This document shows positions 1 to 8,222 of a stretch of DNA of 64,000 nucleotides, piece after piece. How positions within the stretch are numbered: the stretch's first letter is position 1; every line of letters begins with the position of its first letter. The notes under the pieces are model-generated. The model did not search any database. It was not told the DNA's origin and was given only the letters and a program-made list of their open reading frames with translations. Made by a program: the position numbers and the translations under genes. The stretch spans positions 3,348,001-3,412,000 of the forward strand of contig NZ_JAHLZZ010000001.1 in the NCBI RefSeq assembly GCF_018967845.1. Reading direction: 5' to 3'. This DNA is from Hymenobacter siberiensis. Its GTDB lineage: Bacteria > Bacteroidota > Bacteroidia > Cytophagales > Hymenobacteraceae.

Positions 1-108
1 CCAAGCCACTGCAAACCAGAAAGATGAGGCACGGGCAACTCGCAAAATAATTGCACCTTGCGGCAGCTTTCACCGGCCAGTTTGCACGGCTAATTCACTT
101 CGTAAACC

Positions 109-567
109 ATGAAGAAAACGCTTTTCAGCGTCTCATTGAGCCTGCTAATGGCGCTCAGCAGCGCGAAACCTGCTTTCGCCCAAAGCACCCCGGCGGTCAG
201 CCACGTCGCGCTATACGTCTTCGACCTGCAGAAGAGCGTGGATTTCTACGGCAAGGTGCTGGAGTTGCAGCAGATTCCGGAGCCGTTTAAGGACGGCCGG
301 CACGTCTGGTTTCGGATGGGGCCGCACAGCCAGCTGCACATCATTCAGGGCTCGGCCAAAGTGGAGCCGCACGATAAGAACCTGCACCTGGCTTTCAGCG
401 TGAAAGACCTGAAGAAATTCACCGCCCACCTCGACCAGCTCGCCACCACCTACGGCAGCTGGGCCGGGCTGGCCAAGGAATCGACCGCCCGGCCCGATGG
501 GGTAAAACAAGTATATCTGCAGGACCCGGATAATTACTGGGTGGAGGTGAACGACGACCCGTTTTAG
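109..567 (+). CDS. VOC-family (glyoxalase/dioxygenase fold) exported protein
   Basis: This 152-residue protein begins with a signal peptide (MKKTLFSVSLSLLMALSSA, cleavage near AFA-QS), so it is exported. Residues about 30-150 form one vicinal-oxygen-chelate domain: a first strand with a candidate metal ligand (SHVALYVFD), the helix start KSVDFY, a central HIIQG strand and a last strand YWVEVND carrying a candidate glutamate ligand. The family includes glyoxalase I, dioxygenases and binding proteins, and the substrate cannot be told from sequence. A palindromic repeat follows the stop by 27 bases. The gene stands alone on this strand, next to the insertion-sequence scar. Family assignment is firm and function is open. 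Confidence 0.85.
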   Translation: MKKTLFSVSLSLLMALSSAKPAFAQSTPAVSHVALYVFDLQKSVDFYGKVLELQQIPEPFKDGRHVWFRMGPHSQLHIIQGSAKVEPHDKNLHLAFSVKDLKKFTAHLDQLATTYGSWAGLAKESTARPDGVKQVYLQDPDNYWVEVNDDPF

Positions 568-593
568 GGTATGCGGGCAGTAATAAACTGACC

Positions 594-680
594 GTCATGC
601 AGCGCGCAGCGAAGCATCTTTACCGCTCAACGCAATCAATCACCATTGCGGTAAAGATGCTTCGCTGCGCGCTGCATGAC
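594..680. repeat. Palindromic repeat, family A (copy 1)
   Basis: Two perfectly complementary 33-base arms (594-626 and 648-680) surround a 21-base loop. The arms carry the core GAAGCATCT shared with copies near 5834, 10675, 12336, 21903 and 40314. This copy reads GTCATGCAGCGCGCAGC where the others read GTCATGCTGAGCGCAGC, so it is a subtype. It lies between the VOC gene and the oxidoreductase remnant. Confidence 0.9.
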
Positions 681-723
681 AGCATTTTGCCTGATATCCA
701 CGGGTCCTAGACCTGCCCCGCTT

Positions 724-949
724 CTACCAGCCCGGCTGATACGTGCGCTTCACAAACTGGTTGGCCTCCTCGAAATTGGTGACGCGCAGCTGCTGCGGGT
801 CCCAAAGCAGCTCGATGCCGCGGCCGGGGTAGTCGAAGCCCGTGCCGATGGTTTTGGGCCGCTGAATATCGTAGCCGCGAATGGCGAGGTTGGCCATGAG
901 CAGGGCTTCGGTGAGCGGGCCGGCCAGCTCAAAGGGCGAACTGACGGCT
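724..949 (-). pseudogene. Gfo/Idh/MocA oxidoreductase, C-terminal remnant
   Basis: Read from 949 down to a TAG at 724, the frame encodes about 75 residues. It has the typical end of Gfo/Idh/MocA-family dehydrogenases: GPLTEALLMANLAIR, then IELLWDPQQLRVTNFEEAN and a terminal QFVKRTYQPGW. The N-terminal NAD-binding domain and most of the C-terminal domain are missing, because the frame starts exactly at the inverted repeat of the insertion-sequence remnant (950). These enzymes oxidise or reduce sugars and related compounds. The rest of the gene was probably removed by a rearrangement between insertion sequences and may lie elsewhere in the genome. Family recognised by eye from the C-terminal motif. 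Confidence 0.75.
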
Positions 950-953
950 TACT

Positions 954-1394
954 CTACCCTATGATTTTCACAGATATTTGATAATGAGGTACTTGTTTGA
1001 TAACCCAATCCAGTAGCCGTTCAACCAACTGATTGACTGTTGTTTGCGCGCCCGTCGTCGGACGGGTGAGTTGGCGCACGATGTTCAAGCCGTGGCGGCT
1101 CAGGCTCGTGGCCCGGTACCCGTGTTTTTTGCGGGCGATGGGCTGGCGTCGGTCTGCGGCGTGCCCCACGGCCAGACAAAAGGCGTAGGCCAGACTGACC
1201 AGGGCCAGGAGTTTACGCAGCTTGTGGTGGCAGGCCAAGTGACTATTTTCCAGGTTAAACCCCCGGCCTTTCAGATTCTGGAAGCACTGCTCGATGGTCC
1301 AGCGCTTGGCGTAGAGCTGGCCCAACTGCTGCAAGCCCGAGGTGCCAAAGAGAAAAAGAAACTCGCCGCCGGCCAGCGCCTTGACCTGCGCCCC
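954..1394 (-). pseudogene. IS4-family transposase, C-terminal fragment
   Basis: About 146 residues of open frame run from the junction near 1394 down to the stop at 954. They include the IS4 signature Y-(2)-R-(3)-E-(6)-K (YAKRWTIEQCFQNLK) with the catalytic glutamate, then the conserved ARKKHGYRA segment. The two catalytic aspartates lie upstream in the family and are absent here, so the protein cannot be active. It resembles the intact transposase at 41543-42583 closely but not identically. The C-terminus runs into the inverted repeat, as expected for this element's short 3' end. Confidence 0.8.
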
Positions 1395-1878
1395 GCCACG
1401 GCCGCCGTCACGCCGTGGCCGACTGGGGCCTGCACCCGGGCCAGTGCCGCCAACTGGCCGCGTGCCAGGTCGACGGGGTCTGGGGCGGGGCGCAGGTCAC
1501 AGCCCTGACGGGGGCGGGTACCTATTCCTTTTCGGCACGGCCAACGTCGCTTTTTTGGGCCAGTTCTACCGCAAGCGCTGGACCATCGAAGCCTGTTTTC
1601 AGAACCTGAAAGGGCGCGGCTTTGCCTTGCGCGGGACGCATTTGCAGTGCCGCGGCAAGCTCAAAAAACTCGTTGGCCTCGTGAGCCTGGCCTACGCGCT
1701 GTGTGTCAGCGTGGGCACCTGGCTCCACGAAAAGGTGCAACCCATCAAAACCAAAAACAACGGCTACAAACGCGCCAGTTTCAGCCGCCACGGCCTCAAC
1801 GCTCTGCGGCAATACACGCGGCCCGGCCGCAGCACTGACCCGGCCTTCATCGCTAGCATGAACGCCGTATTTCGATAG
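1392..1878 (+). pseudogene. IS4-family transposase, frameshifted C-terminal fragment
   Basis: The frame that begins near 1392 gives VADWGLHPGQ and then CQVDGVWGGAQV, which matches the middle of the intact transposase at 41543-42583. Around 1520 the reading frame changes. The neighbouring frame then carries YLFLFGTANVAF, the YREK motif (YRKRWTIEACFQNLK) and the C-terminal tail to the stop at 1878. The fragment lacks both catalytic aspartates and has an internal frameshift, so it is dead. It differs enough from the left fragment to come from a second, related element. Confidence 0.8.
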
Positions 1879-1930
1879 ATTATTTGCCAACTAACTCTTT
1901 ATCAATTAACTAAAATAGTAGGGTAGAGTA

Positions 1931-2390
1931 GTTTTGATGTACACCTCGTAGCCCAGCGGCTCGAAGAGGCGGAGGGGCCAGTCGGGACCGGGCGCGGAGA
2001 CGACGGCCACTTTAATGGCCAGCGGCATCGCTTCGTTGGGCAGGTCGGACTTGTCTTTGCAGGTGCCGTTCATAGCCGTGCCGAAGGCTTTGCTCAGGGC
2101 CGCGCTCAGGAAGGACGAGGCCACGTAGGGCCGGTCGTTCACGTATTGCTCCAGGGCAAAGCCTGGTGCGCGGCCGCCGCTCCGGCCGCGCACCAGACCG
2201 ATGGGGTCGAGGTCGAGGAGCAGGGCGGCAGTACAGTGCTCGGCGGTGGCTTCGGGATAGAAAACGTGGGCCTGGCCGCCGGCTACTTCAATCCTTGTAG
2301 GCGCGCCGGGTTCTTGTGCAGCAGGTAGCCCAGGTCGGTGGCGGGCTGGTAGGTGGCGGGCTGGCAGGTGGTGGAGATAGTGAGGAGCAT
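1931..2390 (-). pseudogene. hen1: Hen1 3'-terminal RNA ribose 2'-O-methyltransferase, broken N-terminal part
   Basis: Starting at the ATG at 2390, the first frame reads MLLTISTTCQPATYQPATD then LGYLLHKNPARLQGLK and stops. The next frame continues with GGQAHVFYPEATAEHCTAA, LLLDLDPIGLVRGR, GFALEQYVNDRPYVASSFLS and RLFEPLGYEV. These are the hallmark blocks of the N-terminal domain of bacterial Hen1, which methylates the repaired RNA end in the Pnkp/Hen1 RNA repair system. A one-base frameshift lies near 2290. The gene then ends at the insertion-sequence inverted repeat at 1930, so the methyltransferase domain is missing. No Pnkp partner gene is visible in this window. Family identification is strong and the gene is certainly inactive. 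Confidence 0.82.
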
Positions 2391-2467
2391 GGGCGACAGG
2401 CAGAAATTCAGGGGCCCGAATGTAGCACGGACGTGGCCAGCGCAGGGTGAGGTTACAAGTTGAGAAG

Positions 2468-2475
2468 TAGGTTTG
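2468..2475 (+). promoter_or_regulatory. Candidate promoter -7 box TAGGTTTG
   Basis: The sequence matches the Bacteroidota -7 consensus TAnnTTTG exactly and lies 52 bases before the GTG start at 2528. I see no clear TTG box at the usual distance upstream, so support is partial. Confidence 0.4.
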
Positions 2476-2527
2476 CGGACTGCTAAGCCGTTTCCCGGCC
2501 CCGTTTTTCCCGTTACCGCTGCTTCCC

Positions 2528-3160
2528 GTGCCCGACTCCCCTCCCGCTTCCGCCCCCATCGGCCCGTCCCTCACCGATTTCGCCAGCTTCTACCTCTACG
2601 GCCTCACCAACCAGCCCTACCAGCAATCGGCTGATTTGGGGATGTTTGGCGAGCTGTACCAGCAGGTTATCGGGGCGCATGGCGGCCTGGGCATCGCCAG
2701 CTCCTTCCACCCTTACCAGCTGGTCAATCAGGCCGGTATTACGGTGTGGTACGCGGCCTACGCGCAGCTCTACTCCCAGCCCAACCGGCTCGAGCTATTT
2801 GCCGAAATGACCGTCGAAAAGGCTTCTTTCGTGGTGGAGCCGCCGGCCTCGTTCGCCAAATTTCACATCTGGCCCGATACCCGCCTCACCACCGATGAAA
2901 ACCCCATTTTCGGCCGCTTCGTGCCCTTCGTTATTCCCTTCCTGGTCCGCAAAGACCCCGAATTATTGCGCTGGGATGCCGAATTTGCCGCCGCCGAGAG
3001 CAACCAGGCCCGCATCAATCCTTACCTGAAAACGGTGAATGCTGCCCTCAAATTTGTGCAGCCCAAGCCGGCTTTCGTACTGGGCTTTGGGGAGTTTGAT
3101 GAGCAGCAACCAGAGCTGTTGATTGAGAAGTTTCTGAACTGCCGCGATATGCTGCTGTAG
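2528..3160 (+). CDS. Hypothetical protein
   Basis: This 210-residue protein starts at a GTG (the reading MPDSPPASAPIGPSLTDFA). I do not recognise the family. It has no signal peptide and no membrane segment. It is rich in aromatic residues and proline, with blocks such as FHIWPDTRLTTDENPIFGRF and FVIPFLVRKDPELLRWDAEF that suggest a folded soluble domain. The TAG stop at 3158-3160 is the second to fourth base of a palindromic repeat, so the repeat may have set the present C-terminus. The gene points toward the convergent glycosidase. Codon use resembles the neighbours. Confidence 0.7.
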   Translation: MPDSPPASAPIGPSLTDFASFYLYGLTNQPYQQSADLGMFGELYQQVIGAHGGLGIASSFHPYQLVNQAGITVWYAAYAQLYSQPNRLELFAEMTVEKASFVVEPPASFAKFHIWPDTRLTTDENPIFGRFVPFVIPFLVRKDPELLRWDAEFAAAESNQARINPYLKTVNAALKFVQPKPAFVLGFGEFDEQQPELLIEKFLNCRDMLL

Positions 3161-3245
3161 CACGGACTTTTAGTCCGCGTAGTGCGCGAGTGGCCGCTTA
3201 CCGGCCCAAGTTGTGCGAGCCACGGACTACAAAGTCCACGTTACT
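3157..3245. repeat. Palindromic repeat, family B (copy 1)
   Basis: The left part GTAGCACGGACTTTTAGTCC and the right part CACGGACTACAAAGTCCACG are related inverted copies, each itself a small hairpin. The left end supplies the stop codon of the gene at 2528. The right end encodes the last residues of the glycosidase on the other strand (about DFVVRGSHNLGR), which stops in the loop at 3198. Confidence 0.8.
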
Positions 3246-4667
3246 TTCTACCGCCTGCCCGCCCAGAAACGCCTGGTACCAGCGCCCCGAGTCCTTCACA
3301 ATCCGCTCCTGCGTTTCGTAATCGACGTGAATCAACCCGAAGCGCGGCCCGTAGCCCTCGGCCCATTCGAAGTTATCGGTGAGGCTCCAGGCGAAGTAGC
3401 CGCTCACGTCCACGCCATCGCGCCGGGCCCGCAGCACCTGCCCGATGGCCGCCTGCAGATATGCCCGGCGAGCAGCATCGGACACCCGACCCTCCGCTGC
3501 CACATCCGGAAACGCTGAGCCACTTTCAGTTATCATCAACATTGGTGCATTTGGATAAGCAGCAAACTGTTTCAACATTTGGTAAACCGACTCGGGATAT
3601 ACCTCCCAACCCATGTCGGTATAAGGCACGCCGCGCTGCCTGGCGGATACCAGCGCCGCCCATTGCAGCGGCAGCCAGGGCGAAAATTTCACCACCTCAC
3701 GAGTGTAGTTCTGGATGCCCCAGAAGTCGAAATCGAAGGCCATGCGCTGCTCGTCACCGGGTTTCTGGTAGCGGTCCAGCAGCCAGCGCAGGGCTGGCAG
3801 CTCGGCCACGGGGTAGCCCAGGCCCAGGGTGGGCTCCACGAAAAAGCGGTTCAGCAGGGCATCGGCGCGGCGGGTGGCGGCTTCGTCATAGGCATTGCCG
3901 GGGCGGTGCGGCGTGAGGTGCGAGCACGAAAACGTGGTGCCAATCCGGGCCGAGTCCGGTAGCATGGCGCGCAGGGCGCGGCCGCCCTCGGCCTGGGCCA
4001 GCGTGGCATGGTGGGCCGCCGACAGGAAGGCCCCAAGGTGCCGCCGGCCGGGCGCGTGCACCCCCAGCAGGTGGCCCGCGCCCACAAATACCATGGGCTC
4101 ATTCAGCACGGCCCATTGCGGCACCCGGTCGCCGAGGCGACGGGCCATGAGCTGGGCATACTCCGAAAACCAGCCCACGATGCTGCGATTCGCCCAGCCG
4201 CCTTTGGCCTGCAGGGCGCTGGGCAAATCCCAGTGGTAGAGCGTGAGCAGGGGCCGCAGGTCGCGCTCCAGACAGGCATCCACCAGCCGGTCGTAGTAGT
4301 CGAGGCCGCGGCGGTTCACGGCCCCGGTGCCCTCGGGCAGCACCCGCGACCACGCGGCCGAGAACCGGAAATCGGTCAGGCCCATGCCGCTGGCCAGGTC
4401 CAGGTCGGTTTCGTAACGGTTGTAGAAATCGGCGGCCACGCGCCCGTGCTCGTTGCGCCGGATGGTGCCCTTGCGGCGCGTAAAATCGTCCCAGATGCTG
4501 GGGCCTTTGCCCTGGTGCTGCCACGCGCCCTCCGTCTGGTAAGCGGCGGCCGAGGCACCCCACTGGAAATCGGGACCAAAATCGGCCCGGGAAAAGGGTA
4601 ACGGAGCGGAGGCCGGGTAGAATGCGGCGGGCAGCGGCTCGGAGTAGTTAGGCGGCAGTTTAATCAT
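3198..4667 (-). CDS. Glycoside hydrolase family 1 (beta-glucosidase type)
   Basis: The 489-residue protein has a full GH1 barrel with no signal peptide, so it is probably cytoplasmic. FQWGASAAAYQTEGAW near residues 35-48 is the family's N-terminal signature. LNEP at residues 188-191 holds the acid/base Glu190, and ITESGSAF places the nucleophile at Glu381 (ITENG is the usual form, so the Asn-to-Ser change after Glu is a small deviation). GH1 enzymes hydrolyse beta-linked glucosides and galactosides with retention. The last dozen residues are encoded by a palindromic repeat, which makes the C-terminus slightly longer than typical. A family-A-like hairpin lies just upstream of the start. Confidence 0.93.
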   Translation of the reverse strand: MIKLPPNYSEPLPAAFYPASAPLPFSRADFGPDFQWGASAAAYQTEGAWQHQGKGPSIWDDFTRRKGTIRRNEHGRVAADFYNRYETDLDLASGMGLTDFRFSAAWSRVLPEGTGAVNRRGLDYYDRLVDACLERDLRPLLTLYHWDLPSALQAKGGWANRSIVGWFSEYAQLMARRLGDRVPQWAVLNEPMVFVGAGHLLGVHAPGRRHLGAFLSAAHHATLAQAEGGRALRAMLPDSARIGTTFSCSHLTPHRPGNAYDEAATRRADALLNRFFVEPTLGLGYPVAELPALRWLLDRYQKPGDEQRMAFDFDFWGIQNYTREVVKFSPWLPLQWAALVSARQRGVPYTDMGWEVYPESVYQMLKQFAAYPNAPMLMITESGSAFPDVAAEGRVSDAARRAYLQAAIGQVLRARRDGVDVSGYFAWSLTDNFEWAEGYGPRFGLIHVDYETQERIVKDSGRWYQAFLGGQAVESNVDFVVRGSHNLGR

Positions 4668-4698
4668 GCGCGGGGCGCGGAGAATTTATTAATAGTGA

Positions 4699-4749
4699 GT
4701 CATGCAGACTGGACGTCATGCTTCGCTGCGCTCTGCATGACGTTCTTTT
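4699..4749. terminator. Hairpin from a family A repeat, likely terminator
   Basis: ACGTCATGC and GCATGACGT form a short stem with a T-run (TTCTTTTT) after the right arm. An outer GTCATGCAG copy lies at 4699. It sits between the end of the glycosyltransferase gene (4757, minus strand) and the start of the glycosidase gene. The T-run is on the plus strand, so its use for the minus-strand genes is uncertain. Confidence 0.4.
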
Positions 4750-4756
4750 TCGCTTT

Positions 4757-5785
4757 TTACTGGCCCACAACCGTCCCAACACCACTTCCATACAATTGCT
4801 CCCGCAGCAGCTTATCAATCACGGCGGCCGTTTGGTCGGGGTAATCCACGGGGATGGTTTCGTCGCGGTTCAGCCACTGGTCCACCTTGTCCAGGTTCTT
4901 GTCTTTGAAGTTTTTGATGACGGGCACGCCCATCTGGGCCAGCGCGGCGGCGTTGCATTGCTGCTCGTATTGCTGCTTCATGGGCATCACCAGCAGCTTT
5001 TTGCCCAGGTACAGCGCCTCGGCGGGGGTTTCGAAACCGGCCCCGCAGAGCACGCCGGCCGAGCGGGCCAGGCTGTCGAGAAAGGCCGGGCCGCTCACGG
5101 GCCACACCTGCACGTTGCCGTAGGTGGCAGGCGTCTGGCTGTGCTTGCTGAACACCTCCCAGCGCACGCGGTGGCTCAGGTGCTGCAGGCGCTCCACCAG
5201 TATTTCCTCCTCGTAGGCCGGCAGATAAACGGTGTAGTGGCCTTCGTTGGTGGGGCTCAGCTCGCGCACCTGCTGGCGGATAACGGGCGTAGAAATCTCC
5301 GGCGCATACGACTGAAAATGAAAGCCGTACTGCGCCGTATTGGGAGCGTAGTGCTTCAGCACGGCGCGGCCGGCGGGGTCTTCAGCATCGGGGCGCGGCG
5401 AGGCCGGATTGAGCACGGCACTTTGGTGGCTGAGGGCCACGCAGGGCACTTGCCGCAGCTTGCAGGCCCAGCTACTCACCGGCTCAAAATCACTGATAAC
5501 CAAATCGTATTCCTCCACCGGCAGGTGCCGGACTTCGTGCAGAAATTTGGCCGAGTTGAACTGCAAAAACGTCTTCACGAAGTTGATGCCGCCCTTTTTA
5601 CCAAACACAAACCCCATGCCCTGCGCCCTGTACTTCACCTCAAAAGGCAGGGGCAAATCGGCGGGCGGGCCGCTCACAAGCAGGTCGAGCTGCTGGCAGC
5701 GGCTTTGCAGCAGCGGCACCACATCGAGGGCGCGGCTAAGATGGCCGTTGCCGGTGCCCTGGATGGCGTAGAGGATTCGGGACAT
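4757..5785 (-). CDS. Glycosyltransferase (GT1/GT28-like fold)
   Basis: This 342-residue protein starts MSRILYAIQGTGNGHLSRA, the N-terminal loop of nucleotide-sugar glycosyltransferases related to MurG and to the MJ1255 group. The C-terminal half has the donor-binding block GAGFETPAEALYLGKK followed by PMKQQYEQQCNAAAL. No signal peptide or membrane segment is seen, so it should act at the inner face of the membrane or in the cytoplasm. The LpxH-like phosphoesterase lies upstream on the same strand, across a palindromic repeat, which suggests a shared role in envelope lipid or glycan metabolism. Acceptor and donor are unknown. The family assignment is solid. Confidence 0.87.
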   Translation of the reverse strand: MSRILYAIQGTGNGHLSRALDVVPLLQSRCQQLDLLVSGPPADLPLPFEVKYRAQGMGFVFGKKGGINFVKTFLQFNSAKFLHEVRHLPVEEYDLVISDFEPVSSWACKLRQVPCVALSHQSAVLNPASPRPDAEDPAGRAVLKHYAPNTAQYGFHFQSYAPEISTPVIRQQVRELSPTNEGHYTVYLPAYEEEILVERLQHLSHRVRWEVFSKHSQTPATYGNVQVWPVSGPAFLDSLARSAGVLCGAGFETPAEALYLGKKLLVMPMKQQYEQQCNAAALAQMGVPVIKNFKDKNLDKVDQWLNRDETIPVDYPDQTAAVIDKLLREQLYGSGVGTVVGQ

Positions 5786-5833
5786 TTAATAGTTTCAGAT
5801 TGTTTCAGACTGAATAGTAGCGTAATAAACTGA

Positions 5834-5933
5834 ACGTCATGCTGAGCGTAGTCGAAGCATCTCTACCGCTTCGTTATGGGAGCAATTAATTACTCTCGCG
5901 GTAGAGATGCTTCGACTGCGCTCAGCATGACGT
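5834..5933. repeat. Palindromic repeat, family A (copy 2)
   Basis: Arms 5834-5869 and 5898-5933 (36 bases, one mismatch) share the core ACGTCATGCTGAGCG and GAAGCATCTCTACCGC. It separates two minus-strand genes. Confidence 0.9.
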
Positions 5934-5959
5934 GCTTTATTACTGTTCAACACCACCGT

Positions 5960-6853
5960 TTACGCCTTAATCTTAAACTCGGCCAACAACACTTCCAGCA
6001 GCTGCGCCGGGTTGGCATCGGCGAGTTCCTCGGCGGCATCGGCCGCGTCGGCATCGGCGGCCTGCTGCATGCGGGGGTCGTCGTTGTAATAATAGAGCTG
6101 CCAGCCGGCCTCAGCCGTGTATTCGAGGGCCGTCAGATTTTCCACCCAATCGCCGGAATTCAGGTAAACTACCTCCCCTTTTTCGGTGGGCAGGGGCTTG
6201 ATTTCGGGCTGATGAATGTGCCCGCAGGCCACGTAGCGGTAGCCCCCATCGGCGGCAATGGCAGCGGCCGTTTCCTCGAAGTTGCTCACCGCCGAAACCG
6301 CCGATTTCACCCGCTCCTTCACCAGCTTGCTCAGGGCCACGCGGGGCCGGCCCAGCCTGGCCAGCAGGTAGTTCACGCAGCGGTTGATGAGAATCAGCAA
6401 ATCGTAGCCGTGGCCACCCAGCCGGGCCAGCCAGCGCGAGTGCCGCATGGTCACGTCAAACACGTCGCCGTGAAACAGCCAAGTGCGGCCGTGGGGCAGG
6501 TCGAGCACCAGCTTGTTGTCGAGGCGGAAATTGCCCAGCTTCAGGCCGGCAAACTTGCGCAGCAGCTCGTCGTGGTTGCCGGTCAGGTAATGGATTTTGA
6601 CGCCCTTGGCGGCCAGGCCGGTCAGGTAGCGCACCACCCGCATGTGGGCCGGCGGCCAGTAGTTTTTGCTGAACTGCCAGATGTCCACGATGTCGCCGTT
6701 TAGTACCAGCACCTGCGGCCGGATGCTCTTGAGGTAGCGCAGCAGTTCGGTGGCGTGGCAGCCATAGGTACCCAGGTGCACGTCGCTGATGACGGCCACC
6801 TGCACGCGGCGCTTGCGGCGGGCTTTAGGCCTGGGCACAATCACCGGGGGCAT
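5960..6853 (-). CDS. LpxH-like metallophosphoesterase
   Basis: From the ATG at 6853 the protein has 297 residues. It shows the calcineurin-like metal motifs in order: ISDVHLG, NGDIVD, GNHDE, FHGDVFD and GHIHQPE. The spacing and the SDVHLGT/GNHD pairing fit the UDP-2,3-diacylglucosamine diphosphatase family, which makes lipid X in lipid A synthesis. Bacteroidota carry several such paralogues, so the exact substrate is uncertain. The C-terminus ends in an acidic, alanine-rich stretch (DADAADAAEELADA). I chose the internal ATG because the longer frame adds about 60 Arg/Gly-rich residues unlike the family. The neighbouring glycosyltransferase supports an envelope role. Confidence 0.85.
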   Translation of the reverse strand: MPPVIVPRPKARRKRRVQVAVISDVHLGTYGCHATELLRYLKSIRPQVLVLNGDIVDIWQFSKNYWPPAHMRVVRYLTGLAAKGVKIHYLTGNHDELLRKFAGLKLGNFRLDNKLVLDLPHGRTWLFHGDVFDVTMRHSRWLARLGGHGYDLLILINRCVNYLLARLGRPRVALSKLVKERVKSAVSAVSNFEETAAAIAADGGYRYVACGHIHQPEIKPLPTEKGEVVYLNSGDWVENLTALEYTAEAGWQLYYYNDDPRMQQAADADAADAAEELADANPAQLLEVLLAEFKIKA

Positions 6854-6887
6854 TTCCCCAATCCGGACGAAGGCGCGGGGGCTATCC

Positions 6888-7115
6888 TCATGCCGCCGCC
6901 GGTTGAATGAACCGCCCCCCACGCGCCGGCCCCGCCTGCCGACGCGGCCGGATGGCTGGCCCCGTCGACCGGCGGCCAAACCCGCCGCCCAGGGCCGAGC
7001 GCAAGCTACCCAGCGTGTGCAGGGCATACGCACACCACAAGGCCAGCCGAAACACCTCGTACACGAGCCAGCGCCCCAGACGGCGCAGCCCCGAAATCAA
7101 AGCCGGAAAGTACAT
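6888..7115 (-). CDS. Possible small hydrophobic protein
   Basis: A 75-residue frame begins MYFPALISGLRRLGRWLVYE and contains one candidate membrane helix (WLVYEVFRLALWCAYALHTL), then an Arg/Gly-rich tail. It ends 35 bases before the phosphoesterase start on the same strand, so it could be the first gene of that operon. No family is recognised, and the tail composition resembles chance GC-rich translation. Treat as tentative. Confidence 0.3.
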   Translation of the reverse strand: MYFPALISGLRRLGRWLVYEVFRLALWCAYALHTLGSLRSALGGGFGRRSTGPAIRPRRQAGPARGGRFIQPAAA

Positions 7116-7341
7116 AGCAGGAAAGTTGATAACCGGTGAAAATCCTGCTTTCAAAGTTCGTCCATGCCTGTGAAGCCTGCATTACGACCGGATTACGCTT
7201 AAATCAACAAGTACCCGGTGGGACCAGTCCAATTTTCCAGGGGGTGATGCAGGGGATTCCGGCGGGGCCTTCGTTTCTTTGCAGCCCCAATTATTCATAA
7301 TACGAATCCGTCCTCTTAAACTTCATATTTTAATTTTTCTG

Positions 7342-7932
7342 ATGCAGTTTCTACCCCGCCTGGCCCGTCATTTCCTCACCATCAGCCTGCTCCTGCTGTG
7401 CGCCGGGGCCGCCCTGGCCCAGCCCACCGGCAAGGCCGCAAAAGGCCGTAAGCGCTACACCTTCGCCCAGAAGGACGAGGAGTCGCCCTACGTGAAAAAC
7501 GTAACCAAAAACACCGACGACGAGCAGGACGTCGACGGCTCCTTCACCCGCCTCGGCTACCGCTCCTACACCGACATCCTCACGGAAATCACCCACCTCA
7601 AAAAGCTGCACGACTGGGCCGATACCACCTACCAGCGCCGCGTGGCCGCCATTCCGGCCGGCGGCACGCTGGTGGTTATCGTGCACCGCCAGGGCCCCAA
7701 AGGCGTGGAAATGGCCAACCTCACCCTCACCGCCACCGACAAAGCCGGCAAGGAAGTTTTCGCCCAAACCCTGGCCCCCGCCACCGGCCGCTTCTTCGGC
7801 CGCGACCTCTACCAGGGCAAAGCCGTCATCCCCTTCCCCAAAATGGACCCGCAGGAACTCAACGTGAGCATCCGCGACGCGAAGCTGTACCAGACGTTTG
7901 ACTACATGCTGGAACTGCCGGCGGCGCAGTAG
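7342..7932 (+). CDS. Exported hypothetical protein
   Basis: The 196-residue protein starts at the second ATG, MQFLPRLARHFLTISLLLL, with a clear signal peptide ending near ALA-QP. The mature part starts with a lysine-rich segment (GKAAKGRKRYTFAQKDEES). It then has a likely beta-sandwich region with strands such as GTLVVIVHRQGPKG and MANLTLTATDKAGKEVF. I do not recognise the family. A weak promoter-like CGTTTCTTTGC lies near 7270. The gene is divergent from the phosphoesterase group. It probably sits in the periplasm or outer envelope, but its function is not known. Confidence 0.75.
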   Translation: MQFLPRLARHFLTISLLLLCAGAALAQPTGKAAKGRKRYTFAQKDEESPYVKNVTKNTDDEQDVDGSFTRLGYRSYTDILTEITHLKKLHDWADTTYQRRVAAIPAGGTLVVIVHRQGPKGVEMANLTLTATDKAGKEVFAQTLAPATGRFFGRDLYQGKAVIPFPKMDPQELNVSIRDAKLYQTFDYMLELPAAQ

Positions 7933-8068
7933 CGCTGCCGTAGCGCTGATTTCGACTGGCCTACTTTTAGAGGAAGCGTACAAGTCAAATCTGACATAGT
8001 GTGCGGCGTAGACAGGGCAGAAAGAATTTCCTGGCAACGGAAGCATTTTTTGCATTTTTACAATCAAT

Positions 8069-8222
8069 ATTTTAGAGCAGTTTCCAGGACGCTGTACCGT
8101 AGCGCGAACTTTGTAGTTCGCGTCCCCGCGCCGATCAACCGGTTTTAACGGCGCGGGGACGCGAACTACAAAGTTCGCGCTACTGCCCGGCCTGTACACT
8201 AACTTGAAAACTGCTCTAGATA
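8069..8222. repeat. Nested palindrome, family B (copy 2) inside a second inverted repeat
   Basis: The inner arms 8099-8133 and 8149-8183 are perfectly complementary over 35 bases and begin GTAGCGCGAACTTTGTAG. They are enclosed by a second inverted repeat, TAGAGCAGTTT near 8073 and its complement near 8208-8218. The region 7933-8379 holds no gene. Confidence 0.85.

Larger units (their letters stand above)
950..1930. mobile_element. Chimeric IS4-family remnant, two 3' halves joined head to head
   Basis: Both ends carry the terminal inverted repeat TACTCTACCCTA also found on the intact element at 41428-42666. The left half (to about 1395) holds the 3' part of a transposase gene on the minus strand. 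The right half holds the 3' part of a related but diverged transposase on the plus strand. The 5' halves of both are gone, and the junction falls near 1391-1400 in a GC-rich stretch. The bases flanking the two ends (GACGGCT and GTTTTGATG) do not match, so there is no target duplication. This fits a product of recombination or deletion between two elements rather than one insertion. Confidence 0.8.
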
